Under the pieces are notes generated by a model. It made no database searches, was not told the origin of the DNA, and saw only the letters and a program-made list of their open reading frames with translations. A DNA stretch of 64,000 nucleotides from Variovorax guangxiensis (lineage in GTDB: Bacteria > Pseudomonadota > Gammaproteobacteria > Burkholderiales > Burkholderiaceae_C), in assembly GCF_003952165.1 (NCBI RefSeq), contig NZ_RXFT01000010.1:204100-268099 (forward strand). The letters run 5' to 3'. The stretch's first letter is position 1, and each line of letters opens with the position of its first letter. Positions 9,111 through 17,400 of this stretch are shown here, piece after piece. Made by a program: the position numbers and the translations under genes.

Positions 9111-10517
9111 ATGAGCGAAGTTGCCTCCCCCGAACGTACGGCCACGTCGACCGCCCCCAAGGTCGGTTTCGTGAGCCTGGGCTGCCCCAAGGCCCTTACC
9201 GATTCCGAATTGATCCTGACCCAGCTGAGCGCCGAGGGTTATCAGACCGCAAAGACCTTCGAAGGCGCCGATCTGGTGATCGTCAACACCTGCGGCTTCA
9301 TCGACGATGCCGTGAAGGAAAGTCTGGACACCATCGGCGAAGCCCTGGCTGAGAACGGCCGCGTGATCGTCACCGGTTGTCTTGGTGCCAAGACCGGCGA
9401 CCAGGGCGGGAACCTGGTGCGCCAGATGCACCCGAGCGTGCTGGCCGTGACCGGCCCGCATGCCACGCAGGAGGTGATGGATGCGGTGCATGCCAATCTG
9501 CCGAAGCCGCACGACCCATTCATCGATCTCGTGCCCAACACATTCGGCGTCGCGGGTCTCAAGCTGACGCCGCGCCACTATGCCTATCTGAAGATCAGCG
9601 AGGGCTGCAACCATCGCTGCACCTTCTGCATCATTCCCTCGATGCGCGGCGACCTCGTGTCACGGCCGGTCGGCGATGTGCTGAGCGAGGCCAAGGCCCT
9701 GTTCGAAGGTGGCGTGAAGGAGCTGCTGGTGATCAGCCAGGACACCTCGGCCTATGGAGTCGACGTGAAGTACCGCACCGGTTTCTGGGACGGCAAGCCG
9801 GTCAAGACGCGCATGCTCGAACTGGTGCGCACGCTGGGTGAAATCGCCGAGCCGTATGGCGCGTGGGTTCGCCTGCACTACGTGTACCCGTACCCGAGCG
9901 TGGACGAGATCATTCCGCTGATGGCGAGCGGGCAGGTGCTGCCGTATCTCGATGTGCCTTTGCAGCACAGCCACCCGGATGTACTGAAACGCATGAAGCG
10001 CCCGGCCAGCGGCGAGAAGAACCTGGAGCGGCTGGCGCGTTGGCGCGAGGTGTGTCCCGAGCTCGTGATCCGCAGCACCTTCATCGCGGGCTTCCCTGGC
10101 GAGACGGAGCAGGAGTTCGAGCATCTGCTCGACTTCATCCGCGAGGCCGAGATCGATCGCGCCGGCTGCTTTGCCTACAGCCCGGTCGAAGGCGCCACCG
10201 CCAACGACATTCCCGGCATGCTGCCCGAGGCGGAGCGCGAGGCGCGCCGTGCGCGCTTCATGGAAGTGGCGGAGGCTGTGTCGATCGCCAAGCTGCAAAG
10301 GCGCATCGGCTCGACGATGCAGGTGCTGGTCGATTCGGCGCCCGCCATGGGCCGCAAGGGCGGAGTGGGGCGCACGTACGCAGATGCGCCGGAGATCGAC
10401 GGCACGGTCCGTCTGCTGCCGCCCGAGAAGATCAGTAAGACGCTGAAGGTAGGTGAGTTCACCCGCGCGCGCATCGTGGGGGCAGAGGGCCACGATCTGA
10501 TCGCGCTGCCCGTTTGA
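9111..10517 (+). CDS. rimO: Ribosomal protein S12 methylthiotransferase RimO
   Basis: This radical-SAM enzyme adds a methylthio group to the conserved aspartate of ribosomal protein S12. The 468 residues contain the N-terminal UPF0004 domain with its cysteines (SLGCPKALTDSE, NTCGFID, TGCLGAK). The radical-SAM signature CNHRCTFCIIPSMRG binds the catalytic [4Fe-4S] cluster. A TRAM domain follows at the C-terminus (QVLVDSAP to the end). ATG 9111 is directly before the conserved start. The GDLVSRP segment after the cluster motif favours RimO over MiaB. The last bases of the gene are part of the left copy of the tRNA-Leu duplication. Confidence 0.95.
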   Translation: MSEVASPERTATSTAPKVGFVSLGCPKALTDSELILTQLSAEGYQTAKTFEGADLVIVNTCGFIDDAVKESLDTIGEALAENGRVIVTGCLGAKTGDQGGNLVRQMHPSVLAVTGPHATQEVMDAVHANLPKPHDPFIDLVPNTFGVAGLKLTPRHYAYLKISEGCNHRCTFCIIPSMRGDLVSRPVGDVLSEAKALFEGGVKELLVISQDTSAYGVDVKYRTGFWDGKPVKTRMLELVRTLGEIAEPYGAWVRLHYVYPYPSVDEIIPLMASGQVLPYLDVPLQHSHPDVLKRMKRPASGEKNLERLARWREVCPELVIRSTFIAGFPGETEQEFEHLLDFIREAEIDRAGCFAYSPVEGATANDIPGMLPEAEREARRARFMEVAEAVSIAKLQRRIGSTMQVLVDSAPAMGRKGGVGRTYADAPEIDGTVRLLPPEKISKTLKVGEFTRARIVGAEGHDLIALPV

Positions 10518-10537
10518 TGCGGATCCGATCGACCATG

Positions 10538-10562
10538 AAAAAAGCCACCGGAGACCGGTGGC
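10538..10562 (-). terminator. Rho-independent terminator of tRNA-Leu copy 1
   Basis: Read on the minus strand, an 8-bp stem GCCACCGG/CCGGTGGC with a 3-nt loop is followed by six T. It lies 36 bp past the tRNA 3' end. It also sits 20 bp past the rimO stop on the opposite strand. Confidence 0.85.
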
Positions 10563-10598
10563 TTGTTTCGGATGACCTGGCGGGGGTCAATTTGGATC

Positions 10599-10683
<85 letters not shown>

Positions 10684-10710
10684 TTTCTCTGCTTTTCAGC
10701 AAAGACTGCG

Positions 10711-10716
10711 AGTATA
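10711..10716 (-). promoter_or_regulatory. Probable -10 of tRNA-Leu copy 1
   Basis: On the minus strand this reads TATACT, preceded by an AT-rich GTG. It lies 27 bp upstream of the mature tRNA 5' end. No good -35 match is visible at 16-18 bp. Confidence 0.45.
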
Positions 10717-10831
10717 CACAATTTGCCGCGGCGGCCTGAAAAAAACGGGTCGCGCGCAAAAAATTTGGCACTGGTCCGGCTCTTGCCTGTCCGGTTGCGC
10801 CGACCGTTCGATGCGGATTCGATCGGCAATG

Positions 10832-10856
10832 AAAAAAGCCACCGGAGACCGGTGGC
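10832..10856 (-). terminator. Rho-independent terminator of tRNA-Leu copy 2
   Basis: The same 8-bp stem, 3-nt loop and six-T tail as the copy 1 terminator, read on the minus strand. It lies between the two tRNA genes, so each tRNA probably forms its own transcription unit. Confidence 0.85.
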
Positions 10857-10892
10857 TTGAATCGAATGACCTGGTAAAGGTCTGTTTAAACT

Positions 10893-10977
<85 letters not shown>

Positions 10978-10979
10978 CC

Positions 10980-11006
10980 ACGTAGTTGCAGAAGCAACTA
11001 CGTTTT
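10980..11006 (+). promoter_or_regulatory. Perfect 10-bp hairpin before rnr
   Basis: ACGTAGTTGC (10980-10989) and GCAACTACGT (10994-11003) pair perfectly around AGAA. Four T follow on the plus strand. It could be a weak terminator or attenuator in the rnr leader, or a protein-binding palindrome shared with tRNA-Leu copy 2. Confidence 0.5.
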
Positions 11007-11031
11007 GAATTTCAGGAAAGAAGGAGATCAT

Positions 11032-13329
11032 ATCAAAAATAACGTCACTTCCAGCGGACTGCTGGATGAAATCGAAGGAACTGTCCAAGGACATCGCGAC
11101 GGGCACGGCTTCGTGCAGCGCGACGATGGCGAAGCAGACATCTATCTGCCCCCGAATGAAATGCGTGCGGTGCTTCACAAGGACCGCGTCAAGGCGCGCA
11201 TCGTGCGCCAGGACCGCCGTGGCCGCCCCGAAGGGCGCGTGGTGGAGATCGTCGAGCGTCCTGAGCAGCCCATCATCGGCCGCCTGCTGCACGAAGGCGG
11301 CATCTGGCTCGTTGCACCGGAAGACAAGCGCTACGGCCAGGACGTCCTGATTCCCAAGGGAGCCACCGGCCCCGCGAAGGTGGGTCAGGTCGTCGTCGTG
11401 CAGCTCACCGAGCCGCCGGCCCTGTTCGGCCAGCCCGTGGGCCGTGTGAAAGAGGTGCTGGGCGAGATCGACGACCCCGGCATGGAGATCGAGATCGCCG
11501 TGCGCAAGTACGGCGTGCCGCATGAGTTTTCCGCGGAGTGCCTGGCCGCGTCCAAGGCGCTGCCCGAGAAGGTCCGCCCCGCCGACAAGAAAGGCCGAGT
11601 CGACCTCACCGACATCCCGCTCGTCACCATCGACGGCGAAGACGCGCGCGACTTCGACGATGCCGTCTACTGCGAGCCCGCGAAGGTGGGCCGCGGCAAG
11701 GGCTGGCGCCTGCTGGTGGCCATTGCCGACGTCAGCGCCTATGTGCAGACCGGCTCGCCCATCGACATCGACGCCTACGACCGCGCCACCAGCGTCTACT
11801 TCCCGCGCCGCGTGATTCCGATGCTGCCGGAGAAGCTCTCGAACGGCCTGTGCTCGCTCAACCCCGAGGTCGAGCGCCTGTGCATGGTGTGCGACATGCT
11901 GGTCGCCGCCGACGGCGAGATCTACGCCTACCAGTTCTATCCGGCCGTGATGTTCAGCCACGCGCGCTTCACGTACACCGAGGTGGCGGCCATCCTCGGC
12001 AACACGCGCGGGCCCGAGGCCGCGAAGCGCAAGGACCGTGTCAAGGACCTGCTGAACCTCGCCGACGTATACAAGGCATTGCTCAAACAGCGCGGCAAGC
12101 GCGGCGCCGTCGACTTCGAGACCACCGAGACGCAGATCATCTGCGACGACGCAGGCCGCATCGAAAAGATCGTGCCGCGCACGCGCAACGAGGCACACCG
12201 CCTGATCGAAGAAGCGATGCTCGCCGCCAACGTCTGCAGCGCCGACTTCATCGCCGAGGGCAAGCACCCGGGCCTGTACCGCGTGCACGAAGGCCCCACG
12301 CCCGAAAAGAAGGAGATTCTGCGCGGCTACCTGAAGGCCATGGGTGTCGGCCTGAGCATCACCGACGACCCCAGGCCCGGTGAATTCCAGGCGATCGCCG
12401 AGGCCACCAAGGACCGCCCCGACGCACAGCAGATCCACACCATGCTGCTGCGCTCGATGCAGCAGGCGATCTACACGCCGATCAACAGCGGCCACTTCGG
12501 CCTGGCCTACGAGGCCTACACGCACTTCACCAGTCCTATCCGGCGCTATCCGGACCTGCTGGTGCACCGCGTGATCAAGGCGATTCTCGGCAAGACGCGC
12601 TACCAGCTGCCGATGCTGCCCACCCCCGGTGAGGCGCATGCCAAGCTGGCCAAGCGACTCGCCTCGCGCGTGAAGGCGCCCACGGCGAAGCCGCAGAAGG
12701 CCACCGTCGCGCCCAGCAAGGAAGTCATGGCGTGGGAGGCCGCGGGCCTGCACTGCAGCGCCAACGAGCGCCGCGCCGACGAAGCCAGCCGCGACGTCGA
12801 GGCCTGGCTCAAGTGCAAGTACATGCGCGAGCATCTCGGCGAGGAATACGGCGGCGTGGTCACCGCGGCCACCACCTTCGGCATCTTTGTCACGCTCGAT
12901 GCGATGTACGTCGAGGGCCTGGTGCACATCACCGAGCTCGGCGGCGAGTACTTCAAGTTCGACGAGATGCGCCAGGAGCTGCGCGGCGAACGCACCGGCA
13001 TCCGCTATGCCATCGGCACGCGAGTGCGGGTGCAGGTGAGCCGCGTCGACCTGGACGGCCGCAAGATCGACTTCCGCCTCGTGCGCGAAGGCGAGGAGCT
13101 GACGACGCGGGCCATGAAGGACAAGGGTGCGGCATCATCGGGCGTGCCCTTGAAGGCCTCGGCCAAGCGCAGCACGCGCAACAAGGCGGAAGCCGGCAAG
13201 GCCGAGCCGCGTGGCGAGCGGCCCACCTCGGCCACGGCCGGGGCGCAGTCGGCGATGCAGGCCTTCAAGTCGGCGGTGAAGAAAGCCGCCAGCAAGATGA
13301 AGGGCAAGGGGCGCAAGCCGCGCCGCTGA
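11032..13329 (+). CDS. rnr: Ribonuclease R
   Basis: This 3'-5' exoribonuclease degrades structured RNA and takes part in rRNA quality control. The product is about 765 residues. It has N-terminal cold-shock/OB domains (GTVQGHRDGHGFVQRD), the RNB catalytic domain with the aspartates of TIDGEDARDFDDAVYC, a C-terminal S1 domain (GVVTAATTFGIFVTLDAMYV) and a Lys/Arg-rich tail. The start is unusual: no ATG or GTG is in a sensible place. AAGGAG (11021-11026) lies 5 nt before an in-frame ATC at 11032, giving IKNNVTSSG. A TTG at 11005 is the only conventional alternative, and it sits next to a hairpin without a ribosome site. ATC is my preferred start. Confidence 0.88.
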   Translation: MKNNVTSSGLLDEIEGTVQGHRDGHGFVQRDDGEADIYLPPNEMRAVLHKDRVKARIVRQDRRGRPEGRVVEIVERPEQPIIGRLLHEGGIWLVAPEDKRYGQDVLIPKGATGPAKVGQVVVVQLTEPPALFGQPVGRVKEVLGEIDDPGMEIEIAVRKYGVPHEFSAECLAASKALPEKVRPADKKGRVDLTDIPLVTIDGEDARDFDDAVYCEPAKVGRGKGWRLLVAIADVSAYVQTGSPIDIDAYDRATSVYFPRRVIPMLPEKLSNGLCSLNPEVERLCMVCDMLVAADGEIYAYQFYPAVMFSHARFTYTEVAAILGNTRGPEAAKRKDRVKDLLNLADVYKALLKQRGKRGAVDFETTETQIICDDAGRIEKIVPRTRNEAHRLIEEAMLAANVCSADFIAEGKHPGLYRVHEGPTPEKKEILRGYLKAMGVGLSITDDPRPGEFQAIAEATKDRPDAQQIHTMLLRSMQQAIYTPINSGHFGLAYEAYTHFTSPIRRYPDLLVHRVIKAILGKTRYQLPMLPTPGEAHAKLAKRLASRVKAPTAKPQKATVAPSKEVMAWEAAGLHCSANERRADEASRDVEAWLKCKYMREHLGEEYGGVVTAATTFGIFVTLDAMYVEGLVHITELGGEYFKFDEMRQELRGERTGIRYAIGTRVRVQVSRVDLDGRKIDFRLVREGEELTTRAMKDKGAASSGVPLKASAKRSTRNKAEAGKAEPRGERPTSATAGAQSAMQAFKSAVKKAASKMKGKGRKPRR

Positions 13330-13386
13330 CCGGGCCTCACGCCATCGAACGAACCATCGACAACCGAAAAGAAAGAGACAGACAGC

Positions 13387-14151
13387 ATGAGCGCTGAAGA
13401 CAACAAGGGCCGTATCGCCATCGTCACGGGTGCCGGCTCCGGCATCGGCCGCGCCGCCGCGCTGGCGCTGCTGGGCGACGGCTGGAGCGTGGCGCTGGCG
13501 GGCCGCCGCCTGGAGCCGCTGGAGCAGGTGGCGGAAGAGTCGGGCGCCGGCGCGCGCGCCTTCGCGGTGCCTACCGACGTATCGAACGCGGCCTCGGTGC
13601 AGGCCCTGTTCGCTGCCACCGTCGAGCGTTTCGGCCGCGTCGACCTGCTGTTCAACAACGCCGGCGTCGGCAACCCGCCGGGTCCGTTCGAGGACTGGAC
13701 GCCCGAGCAGTGGCAGGGTGTGGTCGACATCAACCTGACTGGCATGTTCTTCTGCATCCAGCAGGCCTTCCGCACGATGAAGGCGCAGAAGCCGATGGGC
13801 GGGCGCATCATCAACAACGGCTCCATCTCGGCCACGGCGCCGCGTCCGAACTCGGCTGCGTACACCGCGACGAAGCACGCGGTCGAGGGACTCACCAAGA
13901 CGGCGTCCCTCGATGGCCGCAAGTACGACATCGCCGTGGGGCAGGTGGACGTGGGCAACGCCATGACCGAGCTGGCCGCGCGCATGGCCAAGGGCGTGCC
14001 GCAGGCCAATGGCGAACTGGCCATCGAGCCGCTGATCGACGTGAAGATCGTCGGCCAGTCGGTGCTCTACATGGCGAACCTGCCGCTGGAAGCCAACGTG
14101 CTGTTCCACACCATCATGGCGACGAAGATGCCCTTCGTCGGGCGCGGCTAG
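13387..14151 (+). CDS. SDR-family NAD(P)-dependent oxidoreductase
   Basis: This is a classical short-chain dehydrogenase of 254 residues. It has the cofactor motif VTGAGSGIG near residue 14, NNAGVG, an active-site Ser in NNGSISATAP and the YTATKHA Tyr/Lys pair. The RP segment after the active site and the GQVDVGNAMTELAARM stretch place it in a broad SDR group without a defined substrate. It is preceded by AAAGAGA-type purines and lies 57 bp after rnr, with which it may be co-transcribed. It converges on the nnr gene with a 6-bp gap. Confidence 0.82.
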   Translation: MSAEDNKGRIAIVTGAGSGIGRAAALALLGDGWSVALAGRRLEPLEQVAEESGAGARAFAVPTDVSNAASVQALFAATVERFGRVDLLFNNAGVGNPPGPFEDWTPEQWQGVVDINLTGMFFCIQQAFRTMKAQKPMGGRIINNGSISATAPRPNSAAYTATKHAVEGLTKTASLDGRKYDIAVGQVDVGNAMTELAARMAKGVPQANGELAIEPLIDVKIVGQSVLYMANLPLEANVLFHTIMATKMPFVGRG

Positions 14152-14157
14152 AGCCTT

Positions 14158-15618
14158 TCAGGCCGGCGCGCGGCGGGCCAGCGTGCCGGCCGTGAGCGGG
14201 GCCGCGTCGGCCGGCCAGGTGTCTGCGATGTGGCCGTGTTGCCAGACGGCTTCGCGCGCGGCTTCGAAGGCGGGGCGGCCAGCAGCCAGCGCCGCGCCGA
14301 TCATTCCGGCCAGCACGTCGCCGGTTCCGGCGGTTGCGAGGCGGGCGTTGCCGCTCAGGTTGATGATCGGTGGCGCTTCGCCAGGGCTGGCGACGACGGT
14401 GCCGGATCCCTTGAGTACCGCGACCACTCCGAAGCGCGCGGCGACTCCGCGGGCTGCGGCCAGCCTGTCGGCCTGAACTTCACCGACTGATCGGCCCAGC
14501 AGGCGCGCTGCCTCCAGCGGGTGGGGTGTGATCACCGTGGGCGAGCCGCTTTTTCCGCGTGATGCCAGCTGGGCTTGCAGCGCGCCATCGGCAGCGATGG
14601 CGTTGAGCGCATCGGCATCGAGCACCAACGCCGCCGCGCTGGAGAACACGCCCGGCAGCAGTTCGCCCACGGCTTCTCCTGCGCCGCAACCGCAGACCGC
14701 CGTAATGCTCGAAAGATCCAGAGTCCGGGCATCGCGCAGCATCAGCTCGGGCCGGGCGGTGTCGACGGGAGCCGCGCTCGGGTCGAGCAGACCGACGAAC
14801 ACGCGCCCCGCGCCACCATGCAGTGCCGCGGAGCCGGCGAGAAGGGCGGCGCCGGCCATGCCGGACGCTCCGCCGATCACCGCGACGTCGCCATAGCTGC
14901 CCTTGTGCGAGGCGTGGTTGCGCGGCTGCGCTTCGGGTGCTCCTGCGATCCGTGCCGTGGGCTGGTCCTTGAAGGCGCCGCAACCCAGGTCGTCGAACCA
15001 GACGGTGCCTGCGGCGTCTCGGCCCTGCGCGGTGAACAGGCCGGGCTTCAGCGTGAGGAAGGTGATGCAGGTGCGAGTCGACGCCTGCGCAGGGCTGACG
15101 CCTTGGGCCAGCGTGCCGGTATCCGCGTTCAGGCCCGATGGCACGTCGACGCACAGCACGGGCTGGCCGCTGGTGTGCATCTTCTCCAGCCAGTCGGCCA
15201 TCGCGCCTTCGGGTGGCCGCGTCGAGCCGATGCCGAGCAATGCGTCGATCGCCAGTTCGTAGTCCGAAGGCGGCGTCGATGCGAAGGCCACGCCGGCATC
15301 GCGCGCTCGTTGAAGCGATGCCTTGGCGTCCGGCGGCAGCATGCCTTCATCGCCGATGGACGTGACCACCGGAAAGAAGCCCCGGTGCCGCAACTGGGCG
15401 GCAGCCTCGAACCCGTCGCCACCGTTGTTGCCCGGCCCGCAAGCCACCCATACCGTGCGCGCGTGCGGCGCGATTGCCATCGCGAGCCTCGCCACCGCAA
15501 GGCCTGCGCGTCGCATCAGCGTGTGGGCGGGCAGGGCGGCCGACGCTGCCTGCTCGATGCGGCGCGTGGCGGCGATGTCGAACAGGCCGGCAGCAGTGGC
15601 GGAGGTGATGCGTTGCAT
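14158..15618 (-). CDS. nnr: Bifunctional NAD(P)HX epimerase/dehydratase
   Basis: This metabolite-repair enzyme re-forms NAD(P)H from its hydrates. The 486 residues fuse an N-terminal YjeF_N epimerase domain (VACGPGNNGGDGFEAA) to a C-terminal ribokinase-like dehydratase domain. The latter shows KGSYGDVAVIGGASGMAGA, DADALN, ITPHPLEAARLLG and the NARLATAGTGDVLAG nucleotide site. ATG 15618 gives the expected full-length fusion. It diverges from a small membrane-protein gene. Confidence 0.92.
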   Translation of the reverse strand: MQRITSATAAGLFDIAATRRIEQAASAALPAHTLMRRAGLAVARLAMAIAPHARTVWVACGPGNNGGDGFEAAAQLRHRGFFPVVTSIGDEGMLPPDAKASLQRARDAGVAFASTPPSDYELAIDALLGIGSTRPPEGAMADWLEKMHTSGQPVLCVDVPSGLNADTGTLAQGVSPAQASTRTCITFLTLKPGLFTAQGRDAAGTVWFDDLGCGAFKDQPTARIAGAPEAQPRNHASHKGSYGDVAVIGGASGMAGAALLAGSAALHGGAGRVFVGLLDPSAAPVDTARPELMLRDARTLDLSSITAVCGCGAGEAVGELLPGVFSSAAALVLDADALNAIAADGALQAQLASRGKSGSPTVITPHPLEAARLLGRSVGEVQADRLAAARGVAARFGVVAVLKGSGTVVASPGEAPPIINLSGNARLATAGTGDVLAGMIGAALAAGRPAFEAAREAVWQHGHIADTWPADAAPLTAGTLARRAPA

Positions 15619-15672
15619 CGGCGCATTGTGCCGCTGGCCCGGCTTGCTGCTTGCCTCCCTATCATCCGGGGG

Positions 15673-16101
15673 ATGAACTTCAAAGGCGTCGGCTGGCTGC
15701 TTGTCCTGCTTCTCGCGGCGCTCGTTTCGTTCCTGGCCGCAACGAAGGCGTGGATCGCGGGATTCGGGTGGGTGCTGGGCCTGTTGTGCCTCGTGTGGGG
15801 CGTCTTCCTGCTGGCGGAGTTCAGGCGATGGGTGCCTCTGCGAGATGTGGCCTGGGCCGCCAATGTCGGTTTCGGCATCAGCGTGATTCGCTGGTTCGAC
15901 CTGCCGGCCGAGGGTGCCTCCGGCCTGACGCGGCTGGCGCTGCTGGGCGCCGGTGTGCTGTGCCTGATCTTCTTCGCGTTGATCTGCCCCGGCTTGCTGG
16001 CCTGGGGCGCCGGCAGGCTGCGGCCTCCGCCCGAGCCGGGGCTTCCCGTCGAGAAGCCCGCAAGCCCCGAAGCCTTGCGCCGGTGGGGCCCTAAAGACTG
16101 A
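15673..16101 (+). CDS. Small membrane protein of unknown function
   Basis: The 142-residue product begins MNFKGVGWLLVLLLAALVSF and has three apparent membrane segments (about 7-24, 28-48 and 86-112). The C-terminal tail is proline-rich (RPPPEPGLPVEKPASPEALRR) and probably cytosolic. No family is recognised. It diverges from nnr (54 bp between starts). Its last 11 bp overlap the 3' end of dadA on the other strand. Confidence 0.6.
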   Translation: MNFKGVGWLLVLLLAALVSFLAATKAWIAGFGWVLGLLCLVWGVFLLAEFRRWVPLRDVAWAANVGFGISVIRWFDLPAEGASGLTRLALLGAGVLCLIFFALICPGLLAWGAGRLRPPPEPGLPVEKPASPEALRRWGPKD

Positions 16102-17344
16102 GCCGTTCGACCCCGAGCCCTTCGAGGTCGATGCCCGGCTCGCGTCCGGCGATCAGGTCGCCCAGCACGCGCGCGCTGCCACACGAGAGCGCCCAGCCGC
16201 TCGACCCATGCCCGAGGTTGAGCCACACGCCCGGAATGCCGCTCGCGCCCAGCACCGGCGGGCCGTCGGGCAGCATCGGCCGCGCGCCTTTCCATTGCTG
16301 GATGCCGGACTGCAGCGTGGCGGCGCCCGGAAACCAGTCGTGCAGCACCTTGTAGAGCGTCTGCACCGCGGCAGGGTTCATCGTGTCCAGCGAGCCGCCG
16401 ATTTCGGCGCTGCCGGCCACGCGCACGCGTTGGCCCAGCCGGGAGATGGCGACCTTGAAGCGCTCGTCCATCACCGCGCTGCGCGGCGCATTGAGCGGCT
16501 CGCGGATCGGCGCGCTCACCGAATGGCCGTAGACCGGCGCCATCGGAATGCGCAGGCCCAGCGGTCGCAGCAGCGAGGCCGATTCCAGTCCGGCGCAGAC
16601 CACGACGGCGTCGTAGCGCACCGGGTCGGAGCCGCTCGCCAGCGACAGCGAGGTGGGGGCCGCGCGGCTCAGCGGCGCGATGTCGCAGTTGAAATGGAAC
16701 TGCGCACCGAACGACTCGGCCTCCCACTTGAGCAGCAGCGCGAACTGGCGGCAGTTGGCCACTTCGTCCTCGGGCAGGTGGATGGCGCCTGCCAGCGGGG
16801 TGTCGGGGTTCAGGGCGGGTTCGATGAGCCGCGCTTCGTCGGCGTCGACTTCCTTGAAGACGCTGCCGGCCGCGCGCAGCACGTCGAGCCCGGGCTGCAC
16901 CAGCTTCTTCTCGCGCTTGGAGCGAAGCAGCACCAGATAGCCGTCGCTGCGCTCATAGCTGAGTTCGCGTGCCTCGGTCACCTCGTGCAGCCGGTTGCGG
17001 CTGTAGAAGGCCAGGCGCTGCATGCGGGCGCGGTTGGCCAGGTAGGTGTCGAGCTTGCAGGCCTTCTGCCAGCGGGAGAGCCAGCCGAGGTCGCGCGAGC
17101 CCAGGGGCCAGCGCAGCTTGATGGCACCGTGAGAGGAGAGCAGGGAGCGCAGCACCTTGCCGCGCATGCCGGGGCCGGCCCACGGCGTGACGTATCCGGG
17201 AGCGACCACGCCGGCGTTGGCGAAGCTGGCTTCCTCGGCGGCGGCGCCGCGGCGCTCGAAGACGGTCACTTCATGGCCGTCGGAAACCAGTTCCCAGGCG
17301 GTGGTGACGCCGATGATGCCGGCGCCCACGATCGCGATTTTCAT
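16091..17344 (-). CDS. dadA: D-amino acid dehydrogenase
   Basis: This FAD-dependent dehydrogenase deaminates D-amino acids, classically D-alanine, and passes electrons to the respiratory chain. The 417 residues start MKIAIVGAGIIGVTTAWELV, a perfect GxGxxG FAD-binding site. The DAO family end segment GVWLNLGHGSSGWALSCGS is also present. ATG 17344 was chosen because it sits directly at the Rossmann motif; the 43 residues upstream in the open frame are arginine-rich and not credible. The amidase gene lies 56 bp upstream on the same strand. Confidence 0.9.
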   Translation of the reverse strand: MKIAIVGAGIIGVTTAWELVSDGHEVTVFERRGAAAEEASFANAGVVAPGYVTPWAGPGMRGKVLRSLLSSHGAIKLRWPLGSRDLGWLSRWQKACKLDTYLANRARMQRLAFYSRNRLHEVTEARELSYERSDGYLVLLRSKREKKLVQPGLDVLRAAGSVFKEVDADEARLIEPALNPDTPLAGAIHLPEDEVANCRQFALLLKWEAESFGAQFHFNCDIAPLSRAAPTSLSLASGSDPVRYDAVVVCAGLESASLLRPLGLRIPMAPVYGHSVSAPIREPLNAPRSAVMDERFKVAISRLGQRVRVAGSAEIGGSLDTMNPAAVQTLYKVLHDWFPGAATLQSGIQQWKGARPMLPDGPPVLGASGIPGVWLNLGHGSSGWALSCGSARVLGDLIAGREPGIDLEGLGVERLSL

Positions 17345-17400
17345 TGAGTGTTCAGGATGAGAGAGATGGCTGGCGCCCGCGGGACGGGCGCCGTCGGCCG

